Positions 31,226 through 41,043 of a stretch of 64,000 nt of DNA are shown here, in pieces; positions within the stretch are counted from its first letter, which is position 1; each line of letters begins with the position of its first letter. A program made the position numbers and the translations under genes. The notes below the pieces were generated by a model, which was not told the origin of the DNA, made no database searches, and saw only the letters and a list, made by a program, of their open reading frames with translations. The DNA is from Corynebacterium sp. P3-F1 (GTDB lineage: Bacteria; Actinomycetota; Actinomycetes; Mycobacteriales; Mycobacteriaceae): assembly GCF_030503635.1 (NCBI RefSeq), contig NZ_CP129965.1:310001-374000 (forward strand), read 5' to 3'.

Positions 31226-31990
31226 TCAGAGGTACCCGCGCAGTTCGTGGTTGAGAGCCTCGAGCTCCGCACCGCCCGACATCTCGCGGGTCAGCTCGTC
31301 GAGGCTCACCTCATCGCGGGCGGCACTCAGCTCTTGGCGCCCCAGCTTCAGAATGGTGAACCGGTCGCCCACCATGTACGCGTGGTGCGGATTATGGGTG
31401 ACAAAGACGACAGCGACCCCGCGGTCGCGGGCCGACGCGATGAACTTCAACACCATGCCGGACTGTTTCACGCCGAGCGCCGCAGTCGGCTCGTCGAGCA
31501 CGACCACTCGGGCCCCGAAGTACACGGCACGGGCGATGGCGACAACCTGGCGCTGACCGCCGGACAGATTGCCGGCTTCCACATCCACGTCGGGGATGTC
31601 AATGCCCATGTCCGCGAGCTGCTCCGAGCAGATCCGCTTCATCTCGCCTTGCTTGAGCGTTCCAAAGGCACCAGTCAGCTCCTGGCCGAGGAAGAAATTT
31701 CGCCACACGCTCAGCTCGTCCACAATGGCGAGTGTCTGGTACACCGTCGCGATTCCGGCGTCGATGGCCTGGCGGGGGGAAGAGAAGGTGGCGGATGTGC
31801 CGTCGATAAGCAGCTCCCCGGACGTTTGCTCGTGCAGGCCCGCGAGGATCTTGATCAGCGTCGACTTGCCCGCGCCGTTATCGCCGAGGACGCACGTGAC
31901 CTCCCCCTCGTTGATAGCTAGGTCGATTCCGCGCAACGCGTCGAAGCTGCCGTAGGACTTAGTGATGTCCCGCAATTCAATGATGGACAC
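31226..31990 (-). CDS. sugar-type ABC transporter, ATP-binding protein (single-domain, FrcA-like)
   Basis: ATPase of a CUT2-type sugar importer. GTG at 31990 gives 254 residues starting SIIELRDITKSYGSFDALRG, after GGGGAGG; the longer open frame overlaps the permease. Walker A GDNGAGKSTLIK near 36, signature LSGGQRQVVAIARA near 139, Walker B VVVLDEPTAALGV near 158 and the switch His in FVTHNPHHAYMVGD. Only one nucleotide-binding domain is present, unlike the duplicated RbsA/MglA, so it resembles FrcA. Five bases follow the permease stop. Confidence 0.93.
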   Translation of the reverse strand: MSIIELRDITKSYGSFDALRGIDLAINEGEVTCVLGDNGAGKSTLIKILAGLHEQTSGELLIDGTSATFSSPRQAIDAGIATVYQTLAIVDELSVWRNFFLGQELTGAFGTLKQGEMKRICSEQLADMGIDIPDVDVEAGNLSGGQRQVVAIARAVYFGARVVVLDEPTAALGVKQSGMVLKFIASARDRGVAVVFVTHNPHHAYMVGDRFTILKLGRQELSAARDEVSLDELTREMSGGAELEALNHELRGYL

Positions 31991-31995
31991 GTGGC

Positions 31996-33024
31996 CTACC
32001 TCCCCTTCGTGATGTTCGCGAACGACGTGTTGGTGAACACGGCGAAGAGCAGCATCGCGCCGAGGAAGAACTTGAACCAGTCCGGATTCCATCCCGCGTA
32101 GACGATGCCCTGGTTGGTCATGCCGAAGATCAGCGCTCCGATCATGGTGCCCACGGCGGTGCCCCGTCCGCCGTTCATGGCGCACCCGCCGATGACCGCC
32201 GCGATGATGTAGAGGAACTCGTTGCCAACACCTTGGCCCGCCTGAATGGAGTCGAACGCGAACAGCGTGTGCATGCCCACGAACCACGCGGCGAAACTGA
32301 CCCCCATGAACAGCGCGACCTTGACGCGGCGCACTGGAACGCCCACCGCCCGTGCGGCGTCCTCGTCGCCGCCGACCGCCGTGATCCAGTTGCCGAATTT
32401 CGTGCGGAAAAGGATGAATGAGGCAAGGGCCACAAAGACCAGCCACCAGACGACCATGACGCTGACGCGCACGTTCCCGATGTGGAAGCTACCGGCAAAA
32501 AAGGCCCGCGCCGACGGGAACCCTTCCATGTCCGCGATCGACGGGGTGGCCACCTGACCGGTGACCAGTTTGGTCACCGCGAGATTGAGGCCCTGCAGCA
32601 TGAGGAATGCCGCGAGGGTGATGAGGAAGCTGTCAATGCCGGTGCGCGAAACGAGGATGCCGTTGAGAGCGCCGATGCTCAGCGCGATGACCAGCGCCAG
32701 ACCCGCCCCCACCCACGAGTTGAGGTGGAGGTTGTAGTTGAGCATCGTCGCCGCCAACGCCGCGGTGGTCACGGCCACGCCCGACGACAGGTCGAATTCC
32801 CCACCGATCATGAGCAGACCGACTGCGAGGGCCACGATGCCGAGTGTGGAACTGGCGTAGAGGATCGTCGTCATCGCCTCAAACGAGCGGAAGGCGGGAG
32901 CGACTGCGTAAAACAACGCGAGAATGACCAGAAAGCCGAGCAAGCTTGCTAGCTCGGGGCGGCGGATGAGCCGCCCGAATCCCGAGCGGCGTCGAAGCCT
33001 GTCGTCGGATACAGCCGTGCTCAT
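31996..33024 (-). CDS. sugar-type ABC transporter, permease (BPD_transp_2)
   Basis: A 342-residue polytopic permease of the RbsC/FrcC type with about ten hydrophobic segments, starting near ASLLGFLVILALFYAVA (25-41). GIVALAVGLLMIGGEFDLSSG (about 62-82) and GGRGTAVGTMIGALIFGMTNQG near the end are typical. It overlaps the substrate-binding gene by four bases (ATGA) and precedes the ATPase, giving a complete importer. The transported sugar cannot be read from sequence. Confidence 0.93.
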   Translation of the reverse strand: MSTAVSDDRLRRRSGFGRLIRRPELASLLGFLVILALFYAVAPAFRSFEAMTTILYASSTLGIVALAVGLLMIGGEFDLSSGVAVTTAALAATMLNYNLHLNSWVGAGLALVIALSIGALNGILVSRTGIDSFLITLAAFLMLQGLNLAVTKLVTGQVATPSIADMEGFPSARAFFAGSFHIGNVRVSVMVVWWLVFVALASFILFRTKFGNWITAVGGDEDAARAVGVPVRRVKVALFMGVSFAAWFVGMHTLFAFDSIQAGQGVGNEFLYIIAAVIGGCAMNGGRGTAVGTMIGALIFGMTNQGIVYAGWNPDWFKFFLGAMLLFAVFTNTSFANITKGR

Positions 33025-34019
33025 CGCAACCCCGCCTTCGCGGCCTCGGAAATCTGCTCAACATTGGACTTATCGACGAAACTGGGGCCGGTGAACACCG
33101 CTTGCCCGCCTCCGAGCGTTCCGCCGTTGCGTTTGGCCACCCAAAGTGAATCGACGGCGAGATAGCCCTGGAGGTACGGCTGCTGGTCGACGGCCCAGGC
33201 GATGCGGCCGTCCGCAATCGCGTCCACGAGCTCAGCATTGGTGTCAAAGGTGACCACCTGAGCCGAAGAACCAGACTGCCCGACAGACTCCGCGGCGCGC
33301 ATGGCCACCGGGGCTTGCAGGGCGAAGACCGTGTCGAAGCTCGGGTCCTGGCTCAGCTTCGAGGCGAGAGTCGACTGCACTGAGGTCAGGTCTTGGCCGT
33401 TGACGTACACCAACTCCACGGTTCCGCCCGCCAACCCCTTCTTCACGCCGTCGCACCGCGCCTCTTGGGAGGAATTGCCCTGCTCATGAATCACGCACAG
33501 GACTTTCTGTTTACCGTCGTCCTTGAGACGTTTTCCAGCATTCTCGCCGGCGACAGTCTCGTCCTGGCCAAAGAAACCGCTCATGCCGTAGTCGCGGTAA
33601 GAATCCATGCCCGCATTCAGTCCGACGGTGGGAATGCCCGCGTCCACCGCGTTCTGAGCAGCGGGGCCTATGGCCTTCGCATTGGGCATGGTCACCGCGA
33701 TGCCGTCCACTTTGGAGTCCACCGCGTTGCGAACCAGATTCGCTTGGTTCGGCGCCTGCGGGTCGGATGAATAACGCAGTTCGATGTTGTCTTTCTTGGC
33801 GGCGTCTTCGGCTCCCTTACGCACGAGGTCCCAAAAGGTGTCGCCGGGAGCGCCGTGCGTGACCATGGCAACCACATAGCGCGGTGTGTCCACACCACCT
33901 GCGGTTGCCTCGGTGCCGGTGTTGCGCGGTGCCCCTCCCGTAGCCGAGCAGCCGACCGCAGTCATGGCCACAACAGCAGTGATAGCCGCCGCCTTTGAGA
34001 ACTCACCGATTTTAAACAC
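33021..34019 (-). CDS. sugar-type ABC transporter, substrate-binding lipoprotein
   Basis: A 332-residue periplasmic-binding-protein-like lipoprotein (Peripla_BP_4 family). Signal peptide with lipobox TAVGC near residue 20-24, then a linker and the binding fold (RYVVAMVTHGAPGDTFWDLV near 47, DGIAVTMPNAKAIGP, AGIPTVGLNAGMDS). GTG start at 34019 has no strong Shine-Dalgarno. The binding protein leads the SBP-permease-ATPase operon. GDTFWDLVRKGAEDAAKK resembles ribose/galactose/inositol-type proteins, but no substrate is assigned. No regulator gene is adjacent. Confidence 0.92.
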   Translation of the reverse strand: MFKIGEFSKAAAITAVVAMTAVGCSATGGAPRNTGTEATAGGVDTPRYVVAMVTHGAPGDTFWDLVRKGAEDAAKKDNIELRYSSDPQAPNQANLVRNAVDSKVDGIAVTMPNAKAIGPAAQNAVDAGIPTVGLNAGMDSYRDYGMSGFFGQDETVAGENAGKRLKDDGKQKVLCVIHEQGNSSQEARCDGVKKGLAGGTVELVYVNGQDLTSVQSTLASKLSQDPSFDTVFALQAPVAMRAAESVGQSGSSAQVVTFDTNAELVDAIADGRIAWAVDQQPYLQGYLAVDSLWVAKRNGGTLGGGQAVFTGPSFVDKSNVEQISEAAKAGLR

Positions 34020-34123
34020 CCATACAGTGTGCCCCCGCCGTCCTCAAAGACCCGCATCCGTCGGCGGCTTTACCGATTCAGAAAGACTCTGAACAGGGGT
34101 TGTTCCTACCGTGCCGTAACGGC

Positions 34124-34972
34124 TTAGGACTCCTCGAGGCGCTTCAGCTCCAGCTCCGGGTCAAAATCAGGCTCCGGCCACTGCAGATCAAGTTCGCGCA
34201 GCGCCTTGAGTAGCAAGGTCTTCACCACCGTGCGGCAGTAATCCTTGTCGTCGGAGGGAACGCAGTACCACGGCGCAACGTCGGTGGATGTGCGCTTCAT
34301 CGCGATCTCATAGGCCTCTTGGAACTCATCCCAAAGCATCCGGTCATCGATGTCGCCTGGGTTGTATTTCCAATGCTTGTCTTCGCGCTCAATGCGCTTG
34401 CGCAGGTTCTCCCCTTGGAACGCCTTGGAGATGTGCGGCATCACTTTGATGATCTTGGTGCCGTTGGCAGCGGCTTGAGCCTCGAAGTCCACGATGGCAC
34501 CGTAACGCCGCTCGATCTCTTCTGGGGGAGCCATGTCGCGGACGCGCTGGACAAGCACATCCTCGTAGTGGGAGCGGTCGAAAACGCTCACCATTCCGGG
34601 TTCGGGCAAGTGGGGTGCAATCCGCCAGAGGAAGTCGTGCTGCTTCTCTTCCTCCGTCGGTTTGCCGAAGGCCTTGATGTGCACGCCCTGCGGATCGAGC
34701 AGATCGCCGACGACGTGGCGAATGATGCCGCCCTTGCCGGAGGTGTCCATTCCCTGCAGAACGAGGAGGATCGACCCCGCGTTCTCATTACCTGCACGCC
34801 CATTCGCGTACAGACAGTCTTGCAGCTCGGCGATCTCCTCGTCGTATTTCTCGAAAGCGTCGTCGACATCGTCCTCGTCCACACCCGGAGTGGTATCGGG
34901 GTCGACGTCCGCGAGCACGAAGTCGTCCTCGACGCGGAGCTTCTCGGCTTCCTTGATGGATACTTTGGCCAT
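34124..34972 (-). CDS. ppk2: PPK2-family polyphosphate:nucleotide phosphotransferase
   Basis: Transfers phosphate between polyphosphate and nucleotides. 282 residues, with Walker A GMDTSGKGGII near 74 and the lid/Walker B region FDRSHYEDVLVQR, and PWYCVPSDDKDYCRT near 240. The acidic N-terminal extension (about 20-50) is typical of PPK2-related proteins; whether it makes ATP/GTP or phosphorylates AMP cannot be told. It is 12 bases downstream of nusB. The name follows family; the symbol is generic. Confidence 0.9.
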   Translation of the reverse strand: MAKVSIKEAEKLRVEDDFVLADVDPDTTPGVDEDDVDDAFEKYDEEIAELQDCLYANGRAGNENAGSILLVLQGMDTSGKGGIIRHVVGDLLDPQGVHIKAFGKPTEEEKQHDFLWRIAPHLPEPGMVSVFDRSHYEDVLVQRVRDMAPPEEIERRYGAIVDFEAQAAANGTKIIKVMPHISKAFQGENLRKRIEREDKHWKYNPGDIDDRMLWDEFQEAYEIAMKRTSTDVAPWYCVPSDDKDYCRTVVKTLLLKALRELDLQWPEPDFDPELELKRLEES

Positions 34973-34984
34973 AGTGGTGAGAAA

Positions 34985-35635
34985 CTACTCTTTCTCGGTT
35001 TCGACGTCCGGTTCCGTGGTCAGCCCAATGAGAGCGGTGCCGCCGCTCAGTTCCGTGTTTTCCGTGACCTCCGGCGCGACTGCGTCGTCCGCCGGTGGAA
35101 CTGCCCCGTCAGGGGCCGTGGCCGGGATATCGGACGTATCGGTGGTGTCAGCGGCGGAGTCCGCATCCGCGTCGCCTGTCACCAGGTCGGGTGCGTTATC
35201 GGAGTTCGCCTGGATGATGTCGTCGAGCACGGCGTGAATATACGGGGACGCGTTGTCTCCCGCGTACTCCGTGGACATCTCCATGGCGTTGGCGATGGAG
35301 ATCGGCGGGGCCACATCGTCGTTGTAGAGAATCTCCCACGTAGCCACACGCAGAATGGCACGGTCCACGGCGGGAATCCGGTTCAATTCCCAATTTTCCG
35401 ACAAGAAGCGCTCAATGGAGTCGTCGATCTCGTCGAGGTTCTCCGCCGCGCCAGCAATGATCTCGCGCGTGTAATCCGCAATGGGGGCCACAGCATTAGC
35501 GGGGTCCTGTGCCAGTGCGACGCGGTCCTCCACAATGGCGACCGGATCGAGGTCGCGGGTCTCGGCTTCGAAAAGAATATCTACTGCGCGGCGGCGCGCG
35601 CGGTAGCGCGCTCCATGACGTTTGTAATCAGGCAT
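34985..35635 (-). CDS. nusB: NusB transcription antitermination factor with acidic C-terminal extension
   Basis: Partner of NusE in rRNA antitermination. The NusB fold covers about residues 1-145 ([65 protein letters not shown]). A tail of about 70 residues follows, rich in Asp, Ala, Thr and Glu ([20 protein letters not shown] onward), which is not part of the usual fold. No strong Shine-Dalgarno precedes the ATG at 35635; a hairpin lies upstream. Confidence 0.93.
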   Translation of the reverse strand: MPDYKRHGARYRARRRAVDILFEAETRDLDPVAIVEDRVALAQDPANAVAPIADYTREIIAGAAENLDEIDDSIERFLSENWELNRIPAVDRAILRVATWEILYNDDVAPPISIANAMEMSTEYAGDNASPYIHAVLDDIIQANSDNAPDLVTGDADADSAADTTDTSDIPATAPDGAVPPADDAVAPEVTENTELSGGTALIGLTTEPDVETEKE

Positions 35636-35663
35636 GTTCGCAAAAAGAAGTCAGATACAGGGA

Positions 35664-35700
35664 AAATAAGAATGAGGTGGACTCGATGCCGAGTCCACCT
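35664..35700 (-). terminator. hairpin between efp and nusB, terminator-like
   Basis: Perfect 10-base stem AGGTGGACTC/GAGTCCACCT (35675-35684 with 35691-35700), six-base loop, followed on the minus strand by CATTCTTATTTT. The T tract is imperfect, so it may be a partial terminator or attenuator reducing read-through from the aro/efp genes into nusB. Confidence 0.6.
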
Positions 35701-35757
35701 GTAGCGGGAGCTTCGGGCGAAGCACCCGGGGAAGGCATCGCCTTAGTTTTTCGCGTT

Positions 35758-36321
35758 TTAGTTGTTCACGCGGGAGAGGTACTCGCCGGTGCGGGTATCC
35801 ACCTTGAGCACGTTGCCAGTCTCGATGAACAGGGGCACCTGAATCTCGGCGCCGGTCTCCAGCTTCGCCGGCTTGGTGCCGCCGGTGGAGCGGTCGCCCT
35901 GCAGGCCCGGATCGGTGTGCTCGACCTTCAAATCCACGGAAACGGGCAGCTCGGCAAAGAGCGCTTCGCCCTCGTGAAAGGAAACCTGCAAGCGCATGTT
36001 CTCCAGCAGGAAGCGTGCGGCATCACCGAACTTTTCCTCGCCGAGCTCGTACTGCTCGAAGGTCTTGTCGTCCATGACGACGTAGTTGGTGCCGTCGTTG
36101 TAGAGGTAGGTCATGTCGCGGCGATCCACCGTCGCGGTCTCCACCTTCACGCCTGCGTTCCAGGTCTTGTCCACGGTCTTGCCGGAGACGACGTCCTTGA
36201 GCTTCGTGCGGACGAACGCGGGGCCCTTGCCCGGCTTGACGTGCTGGAACTCAATAATCTGCTGCAGCTTGCCGTCAACCTTGAGCACAAGGCCGTTCTT
36301 GAAATCAGCGGTCGTTGCCAC
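35758..36321 (-). CDS. efp: elongation factor P
   Basis: Ribosome-binding factor that relieves stalling at proline runs. 187 residues, three OB-fold domains: [20 protein letters not shown] at the start, [19 protein letters not shown] near 25 carrying the conserved K-x-G-K-x-x loop (PGKGPA), and a C-terminal [12 protein letters not shown]. It lies between pepQ (120 bases upstream) and nusB. Confidence 0.97.
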   Translation of the reverse strand: MATTADFKNGLVLKVDGKLQQIIEFQHVKPGKGPAFVRTKLKDVVSGKTVDKTWNAGVKVETATVDRRDMTYLYNDGTNYVVMDDKTFEQYELGEEKFGDAARFLLENMRLQVSFHEGEALFAELPVSVDLKVEHTDPGLQGDRSTGGTKPAKLETGAEIQVPLFIETGNVLKVDTRTGEYLSRVNN

Positions 36322-36440
36322 GATCTTCTCCCCTTAAATCGGCTCGGTGGGTGTTTTGAACATTGCCATGTTACACCACAGCTCGGCGAATGAAGCGGGG
36401 TGTCGCGTTCGGCCCGCGGGAGCCTACGGTGTGCGCCCTG

Positions 36441-37532
36441 TTAGAGAACGGTCAGTTCTTTCGGTGCCGGGGTGATCACCTTCGGGGCACCGGTGGTGAT
36501 GATCAGGGTGTCCTCGATGCGGACGCCACCTTTGCCGGGCACATATATGCCGGGCTCAATGGTCAGCGTCATGTTTGGTTCGAGAACGCCTTCGCCGCGT
36601 GTCGACGCCGCCGGGCCCTCGTGCACCTCCAGCCCGATTCCGTGACCTGTGGAGTGCACGAAGTATTCGCCGTACCCCGCCTCAGTGATGATGTCGCGGC
36701 ACGCCTTATCCACGTCGACAAGAGCTCGCCCCGGCGTCGCCGCGGCGATGCCGGCTTTCTGTGCTTCGAGGACGATGCCGTAGATCTCCCGGTTGAAATC
36801 CGACGGCTCGCCAATGCAGAACGTGCGGGTCATGTCGGAGTTAAACCCGCGGTAGTGCGCCCCGAAATCAATGGTGACCAAGTCGCCGTCAGTCAGTTCT
36901 CGGTCTCCCGCCGAATAGTGCGGCAACGCCGAATTCGGCCCGGATGCGACAATGGTGTCGAAGCTGACGCGCTCTGAACCCAACAGGCGCATCCGGTACT
37001 CCAATTCGGCGGCCACCTGCTTCTCGGTGCGGCCGGCGCGGAGCTCCCCAGCGTCGATAAGCCGCTCGAGCGCGACGACGGCAATGTCCGCGGCTTCCTC
37101 GAGCCGACGAAGTTCGAAGGAGTCTTTGATCAGGCGGATCTGCTCAACCACGCCCTTCACAGGCACGAGACTGACGGAATCTCCCGCTGCCTGCTCGAGG
37201 CGCCCGCACTCGTCGACGCTCAATGTCGTCGGGTCAAAACCGACGCGCCACCCCTCGGGCACGGTGGCGAGGACAGCCATGCCGGCGTCGCGCTGAATGA
37301 TCGCCTCAATGTCTGGCACTTCCTGCGCGATTTGCGTGGTGTACCGGCCATCAGTGGCGATCGCCGCGGACAGGTCCTTGTTCATCAACAACGCACCGTT
37401 GGAACCGCTGAATCCGGAGAAGTACCGGACGTTGATCGGATCGGTGAGCAAGAACGAATCGATCCGCTTTGCCGCGAGTGTTGCCGACAGTTTCCGGCGG
37501 CGGGTGAGAAAGCGGGAATCGGCGAAGCCCAT
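36441..37532 (-). CDS. pepQ: Xaa-Pro aminopeptidase/dipeptidase (M24B family)
   Basis: Dinuclear-metal peptidase cleaving Xaa-Pro bonds. 363 residues with an N-terminal creatinase-like domain (KRIDSFLLTDPINVRYFSGF) and a pita-bread catalytic domain holding the metal ligands: TIDFGAHYRGFNSDMTRTF (Asp pair), HSTGHGIGLEVHEGPA (His), TIEPGIYVPGKGGVRIED (Glu pair). The ATG follows the aroQ stop with no gap; GAGGAGGG precedes it. Neighbouring efp acts on proline-rich synthesis, an apparent theme but not evidence of linkage. Confidence 0.92.
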   Translation of the reverse strand: MGFADSRFLTRRRKLSATLAAKRIDSFLLTDPINVRYFSGFSGSNGALLMNKDLSAAIATDGRYTTQIAQEVPDIEAIIQRDAGMAVLATVPEGWRVGFDPTTLSVDECGRLEQAAGDSVSLVPVKGVVEQIRLIKDSFELRRLEEAADIAVVALERLIDAGELRAGRTEKQVAAELEYRMRLLGSERVSFDTIVASGPNSALPHYSAGDRELTDGDLVTIDFGAHYRGFNSDMTRTFCIGEPSDFNREIYGIVLEAQKAGIAAATPGRALVDVDKACRDIITEAGYGEYFVHSTGHGIGLEVHEGPAASTRGEGVLEPNMTLTIEPGIYVPGKGGVRIEDTLIITTGAPKVITPAPKELTVL

Positions 37533-37967
37533 TTATGCCCTCCTCAAGAAGTAATCCAATGCCAACTCGTAACCGTCCACGCCCATCCCAGCAATGACCC
37601 CGATGGCGATCGGCGACAGGTACGAGTGGTGTCGGAACGGCTCACGAGCGTGAACATTCGAAATGTGAACTTCAATGAAGCCCGGCCCGTCTTGCAGCTC
37701 GACGAGCGCGTCACGCAGCGCCACAGATGTGTGGGTGAAACCCCCCGGGTTGATGATGACAGGCCACGAGTTGTCAGCTGCCTCATGTGCGGCGTCGATA
37801 AGCTCGCCCTCGTGGTTCGACTGCAGGAACGCGATCTCCGCTCCTGCTTGCTCGGCGCGCTCGCGCAAGCGCTGCTCGATGTCGGCCAGCGTCGTCGCAC
37901 CGTACACATCGGGCTGCCGCTTGCCCAACCTGTTCAGGTTCGGGCCGTTGAGCACCAGGATTTTCAC
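37533..37967 (-). CDS. aroQ: 3-dehydroquinate dehydratase, type II
   Basis: Third step of the shikimate pathway. 144 residues, the normal type II length; [20 protein letters not shown] at the start with the catalytic Tyr in [21 protein letters not shown] and the [16 protein letters not shown] motif. Read from ATG 37967; 68 bases after the aroB stop. Confidence 0.97.
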   Translation of the reverse strand: MKILVLNGPNLNRLGKRQPDVYGATTLADIEQRLRERAEQAGAEIAFLQSNHEGELIDAAHEAADNSWPVIINPGGFTHTSVALRDALVELQDGPGFIEVHISNVHAREPFRHHSYLSPIAIGVIAGMGVDGYELALDYFLRRA

Positions 37968-38035
37968 GTCGGGGCCTCCTCACCGCAGATCTGAAATGGT
38001 CTAGCGCCGGGGCGCGTAGGCCACCGGCGCGAAAC

Positions 38036-39097
38036 TCACTGTGACAGCTCAGTGTACGCGGTACGGAGCTCCTCGATGGACGCATCCTCGATTCGAGTCG
38101 TGCTGCCGATGCCGTCGAGCACGACGAACCGGATCTGCCCGTTCTTATTCTTCTTGTCGTGGGTCATGCCCTCGTAGAGCTCGTCGAATGCGCCGGCTTC
38201 GTAGCTCGTGGGCAGGCCTACTCCTTCGAGAATCTCCCGGTGCATGTTCACCACGCTCGGCTCGATGAGGCCGCGGTTGCGCGCGAGAATGGCGACAAAC
38301 ATCATTCCGACGGCGACGGCGTTCCCGTGACGCCAGCGGTAGTCTTCGCGTTTCTCGATTGCATGGCCAAGAGTATGACCGTAGTTGAGGATCTCGCGCA
38401 GAGATGACTCTTTGAGGTCCTGCGCCACGACGGAGGCTTTCACGGCGACGGAACGCTCGATGAGCTCCGCGATCTTCGCTGTCGGGACGCTTCCGCCTTC
38501 GCGGTAGATATCCAAGATCACCGGGTCGGCGATGAAGCCGGTCTTGATGATCTCGGCGGAACCAGAGATGAACTCTGCCTCCGGAAGCGTGTCCAGCCGG
38601 TCGAGGTCGATGAAGACGGAATCCGGCTCGTGGAAAGAGCCCACAAGGTTCTTGCCTGCATTCGTGTTGATGCCGGTCTTCCCGCCGACCGCCGCGTCGA
38701 CCATAGCCAACAGGGTCGTGGGAACCTGAACGACTTTGATGCCGCGCATCCACGTTGCGGCAATGAAACCGGCCAGATCCGTGGTCGCTCCGCCACCGAG
38801 ACCGACAACGGCATCCTGCCGCGAGAAATTCTGTTCCCCGAGCGTGTTCCACAAGTGACCGGCGACGGCGAGGGATTTGCCGTCCTCAGCATCCGGGATC
38901 GGGGCGAGCACACTTAGCACCCCGAGATCGTCGAGGCGTCGACGCAGACTGTCGGCGGCGCCACCGAGCGGACCCTGGTGGACGATGAGCGCCTTGCACG
39001 CACCTGATTCCTGGATCCGCTGGGCCACCTGATCATCGAGGCCGCGGCCAATGCGGACGGTGTACGGTGACGGACCTGCGACCTGAATATCGACCAT
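38036..39097 (-). CDS. aroB: 3-dehydroquinate synthase
   Basis: Second step of the shikimate pathway, NAD- and metal-dependent. ATG 39097 behind AAGGAG gives 353 residues starting [16 protein letters not shown]; the longer open frame overlaps aroK. Landmarks: [20 protein letters not shown] near 87, [20 protein letters not shown] near 117, GSAEIIKTG near 170 and [13 protein letters not shown] near 234 with metal ligands. Confidence 0.97.
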   Translation of the reverse strand: MVDIQVAGPSPYTVRIGRGLDDQVAQRIQESGACKALIVHQGPLGGAADSLRRRLDDLGVLSVLAPIPDAEDGKSLAVAGHLWNTLGEQNFSRQDAVVGLGGGATTDLAGFIAATWMRGIKVVQVPTTLLAMVDAAVGGKTGINTNAGKNLVGSFHEPDSVFIDLDRLDTLPEAEFISGSAEIIKTGFIADPVILDIYREGGSVPTAKIAELIERSVAVKASVVAQDLKESSLREILNYGHTLGHAIEKREDYRWRHGNAVAVGMMFVAILARNRGLIEPSVVNMHREILEGVGLPTSYEAGAFDELYEGMTHDKKNKNGQIRFVVLDGIGSTTRIEDASIEELRTAYTELSQ

Positions 39098-39140
39098 GGC
39101 GGCTCTCCTTGTTGTGAGTGTGGTGAGGTGTTGGACGCGT

Positions 39141-39818
39141 CTAACGCGACTCAATGAGCGAGAGAATCTCGGCGACCAGACGCTGCGGCGGACGAGAGTC
39201 GGTGCGCACGCGGTGCATGGCCACTTCGCGGTAGTACGGTTCGCGCGACTCCAGCAGCACGCGGTAATGCGCTTCCGGGTCCTCGGCTTTGAGGACCGGC
39301 CGGGAATCGTTGCCCGACGTGCGGCGCACGCCTTCCTCAACGGACACGTCGATCCACACCACGTTGTGGGCTTGCAAAAGTTTCCGGGTCGACTCCGTCA
39401 GCACTGCCCCGCCGCCCAGGCTGACGACACCGCCGGATGCTAGGGAGCGCGCCACGTACTCGGCTTCAACGTCACGGAAGCGTTCCTCGCCAAGCTCGCT
39501 GTAGACCTCGCCAGTGGGTTTGCCTTCTCCTTTGGCAATGAGGTCATCCGAGTCGACGAGCGGCAAATTCATCGCGCGCGCGAGCCGGCGGCCAATGGTG
39601 GACTTTCCTGCACCGGGAGGGCCCACCAGCACGACGCGCGGGGAGCCGTGCACTACCGGTTCTCCCGGAGCACCGAACGCGGCGGTGTCGCCGTGCGAGC
39701 CCTCCGGTTCGTGGCCACCCTGCAGCACTTGACCGTGCTGTTGGGTGCTCGGGGTGGGGGTTCCCGCAGTGGCGGGGAAACGCGAGGGGCGCGGCGGGTG
39801 CGCAACGGGGTTAGTCAT
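39141..39818 (-). CDS. aroK: shikimate kinase, possibly with N-terminal extension
   Basis: Phosphorylates shikimate. Walker [28 protein letters not shown], and [20 protein letters not shown] are typical. From ATG 39818 (eight bases inside aroC, after AAAGAGG) the product is 225 residues, about 50 more than usual, with a Pro/Gly/His-rich N-terminus. A GTG at 39653, with GGGAG at spacing eight, would give the usual 171 residues; which start is used cannot be settled from sequence. In-frame overlap with aroC favours coupling and the longer form. Confidence 0.9.
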   Translation of the reverse strand: MTNPVAHPPRPSRFPATAGTPTPSTQQHGQVLQGGHEPEGSHGDTAAFGAPGEPVVHGSPRVVLVGPPGAGKSTIGRRLARAMNLPLVDSDDLIAKGEGKPTGEVYSELGEERFRDVEAEYVARSLASGGVVSLGGGAVLTESTRKLLQAHNVVWIDVSVEEGVRRTSGNDSRPVLKAEDPEAHYRVLLESREPYYREVAMHRVRTDSRPPQRLVAEILSLIESR

Positions 39819-41031
39819 CCTCTTTACCTCCAAACGCGAGTCGGTCGGACACGTACTGCTTATACGCCTCCACGTTCCGTTTCGTTTCTTCCACGCTGTC
39901 GCCGCCGAATTTCTCCAGTGTCGCGCGCGCCAGCACCAACGCGACCATTGCTTCCGCAACCACTGCCGCGGCAGGAACCGCGCACACATCGGAGCGTTGG
40001 TGGATCGCAGTAGCAGCGTCACCGGTGGCCATATCCACAGTCTTGAGCGCGCGCGGCACCGTGGAAATCGGCTTCATCGCGGCGCGGACGCGGAGCTGTT
40101 CACCGTTGGTCATGCCGCCTTCGAGCCCGCCCGCACGGTTGGTCTCGCGGTACACACCTTCATCCCCGCGCAACATCTCGTCGTGAGCTTCGGAGCCCCG
40201 GCGGCGCGCTTCCTCAAAACCGTCACCGACCTCCACGCCCTTGATCGCCTGGATGCTCATCAATGCGGCGGCAAGCTGCCCGTCAAGGCGCGTCTCGCCG
40301 GACACATGGGACCCAAGACCGATAGGCAGCCCCTCCACAATGACCTCGACAATGCCGCCCAAAGTGTCGCCAGCCTTCTTCGCCGCTTCAATCTCCGCGA
40401 TCATGCTGGCTTCGGCGTCTTTGCCGAACGCGCGGACCGGCGATGCGTCGATGGCATCGATATCGCTGAATTGCGGCGCAGGACCGTCATACGGGTCGGA
40501 CGGGCCAATCGAGATCACGTGCGAGTACACCTCGACGCCGAGAACCTCGCGGAGGAACGACCGAGCGACCGTCGCCGCCGCCACGCGCGACGCCGTTTCG
40601 CGTGCCGACGACCGCTCCAGCACCGGACGCGCCGCATCGAAGCCGTACTTCACCATCCCGGAGAAATCTGCGTGGCCCGGGCGCGGGCGGGTCAAGGCGG
40701 CACCACGGCCGGAATTCATCGCTTTGACTACGTCTGGGTCGTCATAGTCGAGCTCCTCGGCCGACATGATCGTTGTCCACTTCGGCCACTCCGTGTTGCC
40801 GATCATGATGGCGATCGGGCTGCCGATGCTCTTGCCGTGCACCACACCCGTGAGCAGAGTCAGCTCATCCTGTTCGAATTTCATGCGGGCGCCACGGCCG
40901 TAGCCGAGGCGGCGGCGCGCGAGCTGGTGACCGATCTCTTCAGCGGAGACGGTAACCCCGGCCGGCATGTTCTCGACCAGTGCGACGAGCGCCTGACCGT
41001 GGGATTCACCTGCGGTAGTCCAACGAAGCAT
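39811..41031 (-). CDS. aroC: chorismate synthase
   Basis: Last shikimate-pathway step, needing reduced FMN. 406 residues: [20 protein letters not shown] at the start with the His in the ESHGQ motif, [14 protein letters not shown] (FMN-binding) near 121, [20 protein letters not shown], and the later MGGMTNGE-type segment ([20 protein letters not shown]). Overlaps aroK at its 3' end and is 13 bases downstream of the prepilin-peptidase-like gene. Confidence 0.97.
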   Translation of the reverse strand: MLRWTTAGESHGQALVALVENMPAGVTVSAEEIGHQLARRRLGYGRGARMKFEQDELTLLTGVVHGKSIGSPIAIMIGNTEWPKWTTIMSAEELDYDDPDVVKAMNSGRGAALTRPRPGHADFSGMVKYGFDAARPVLERSSARETASRVAAATVARSFLREVLGVEVYSHVISIGPSDPYDGPAPQFSDIDAIDASPVRAFGKDAEASMIAEIEAAKKAGDTLGGIVEVIVEGLPIGLGSHVSGETRLDGQLAAALMSIQAIKGVEVGDGFEEARRRGSEAHDEMLRGDEGVYRETNRAGGLEGGMTNGEQLRVRAAMKPISTVPRALKTVDMATGDAATAIHQRSDVCAVPAAAVVAEAMVALVLARATLEKFGGDSVEETKRNVEAYKQYVSDRLAFGGKEDD

Positions 41032-41043
41032 GCAGGCATTGTC

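Noticed and set aside
30736..34019. Defence-type operon around the YbjN genes
   Set aside because: YbjN genes are plus strand and end convergently with the ABC importer, which is an ordinary sugar transporter; no nuclease, helicase or toxin is present there.
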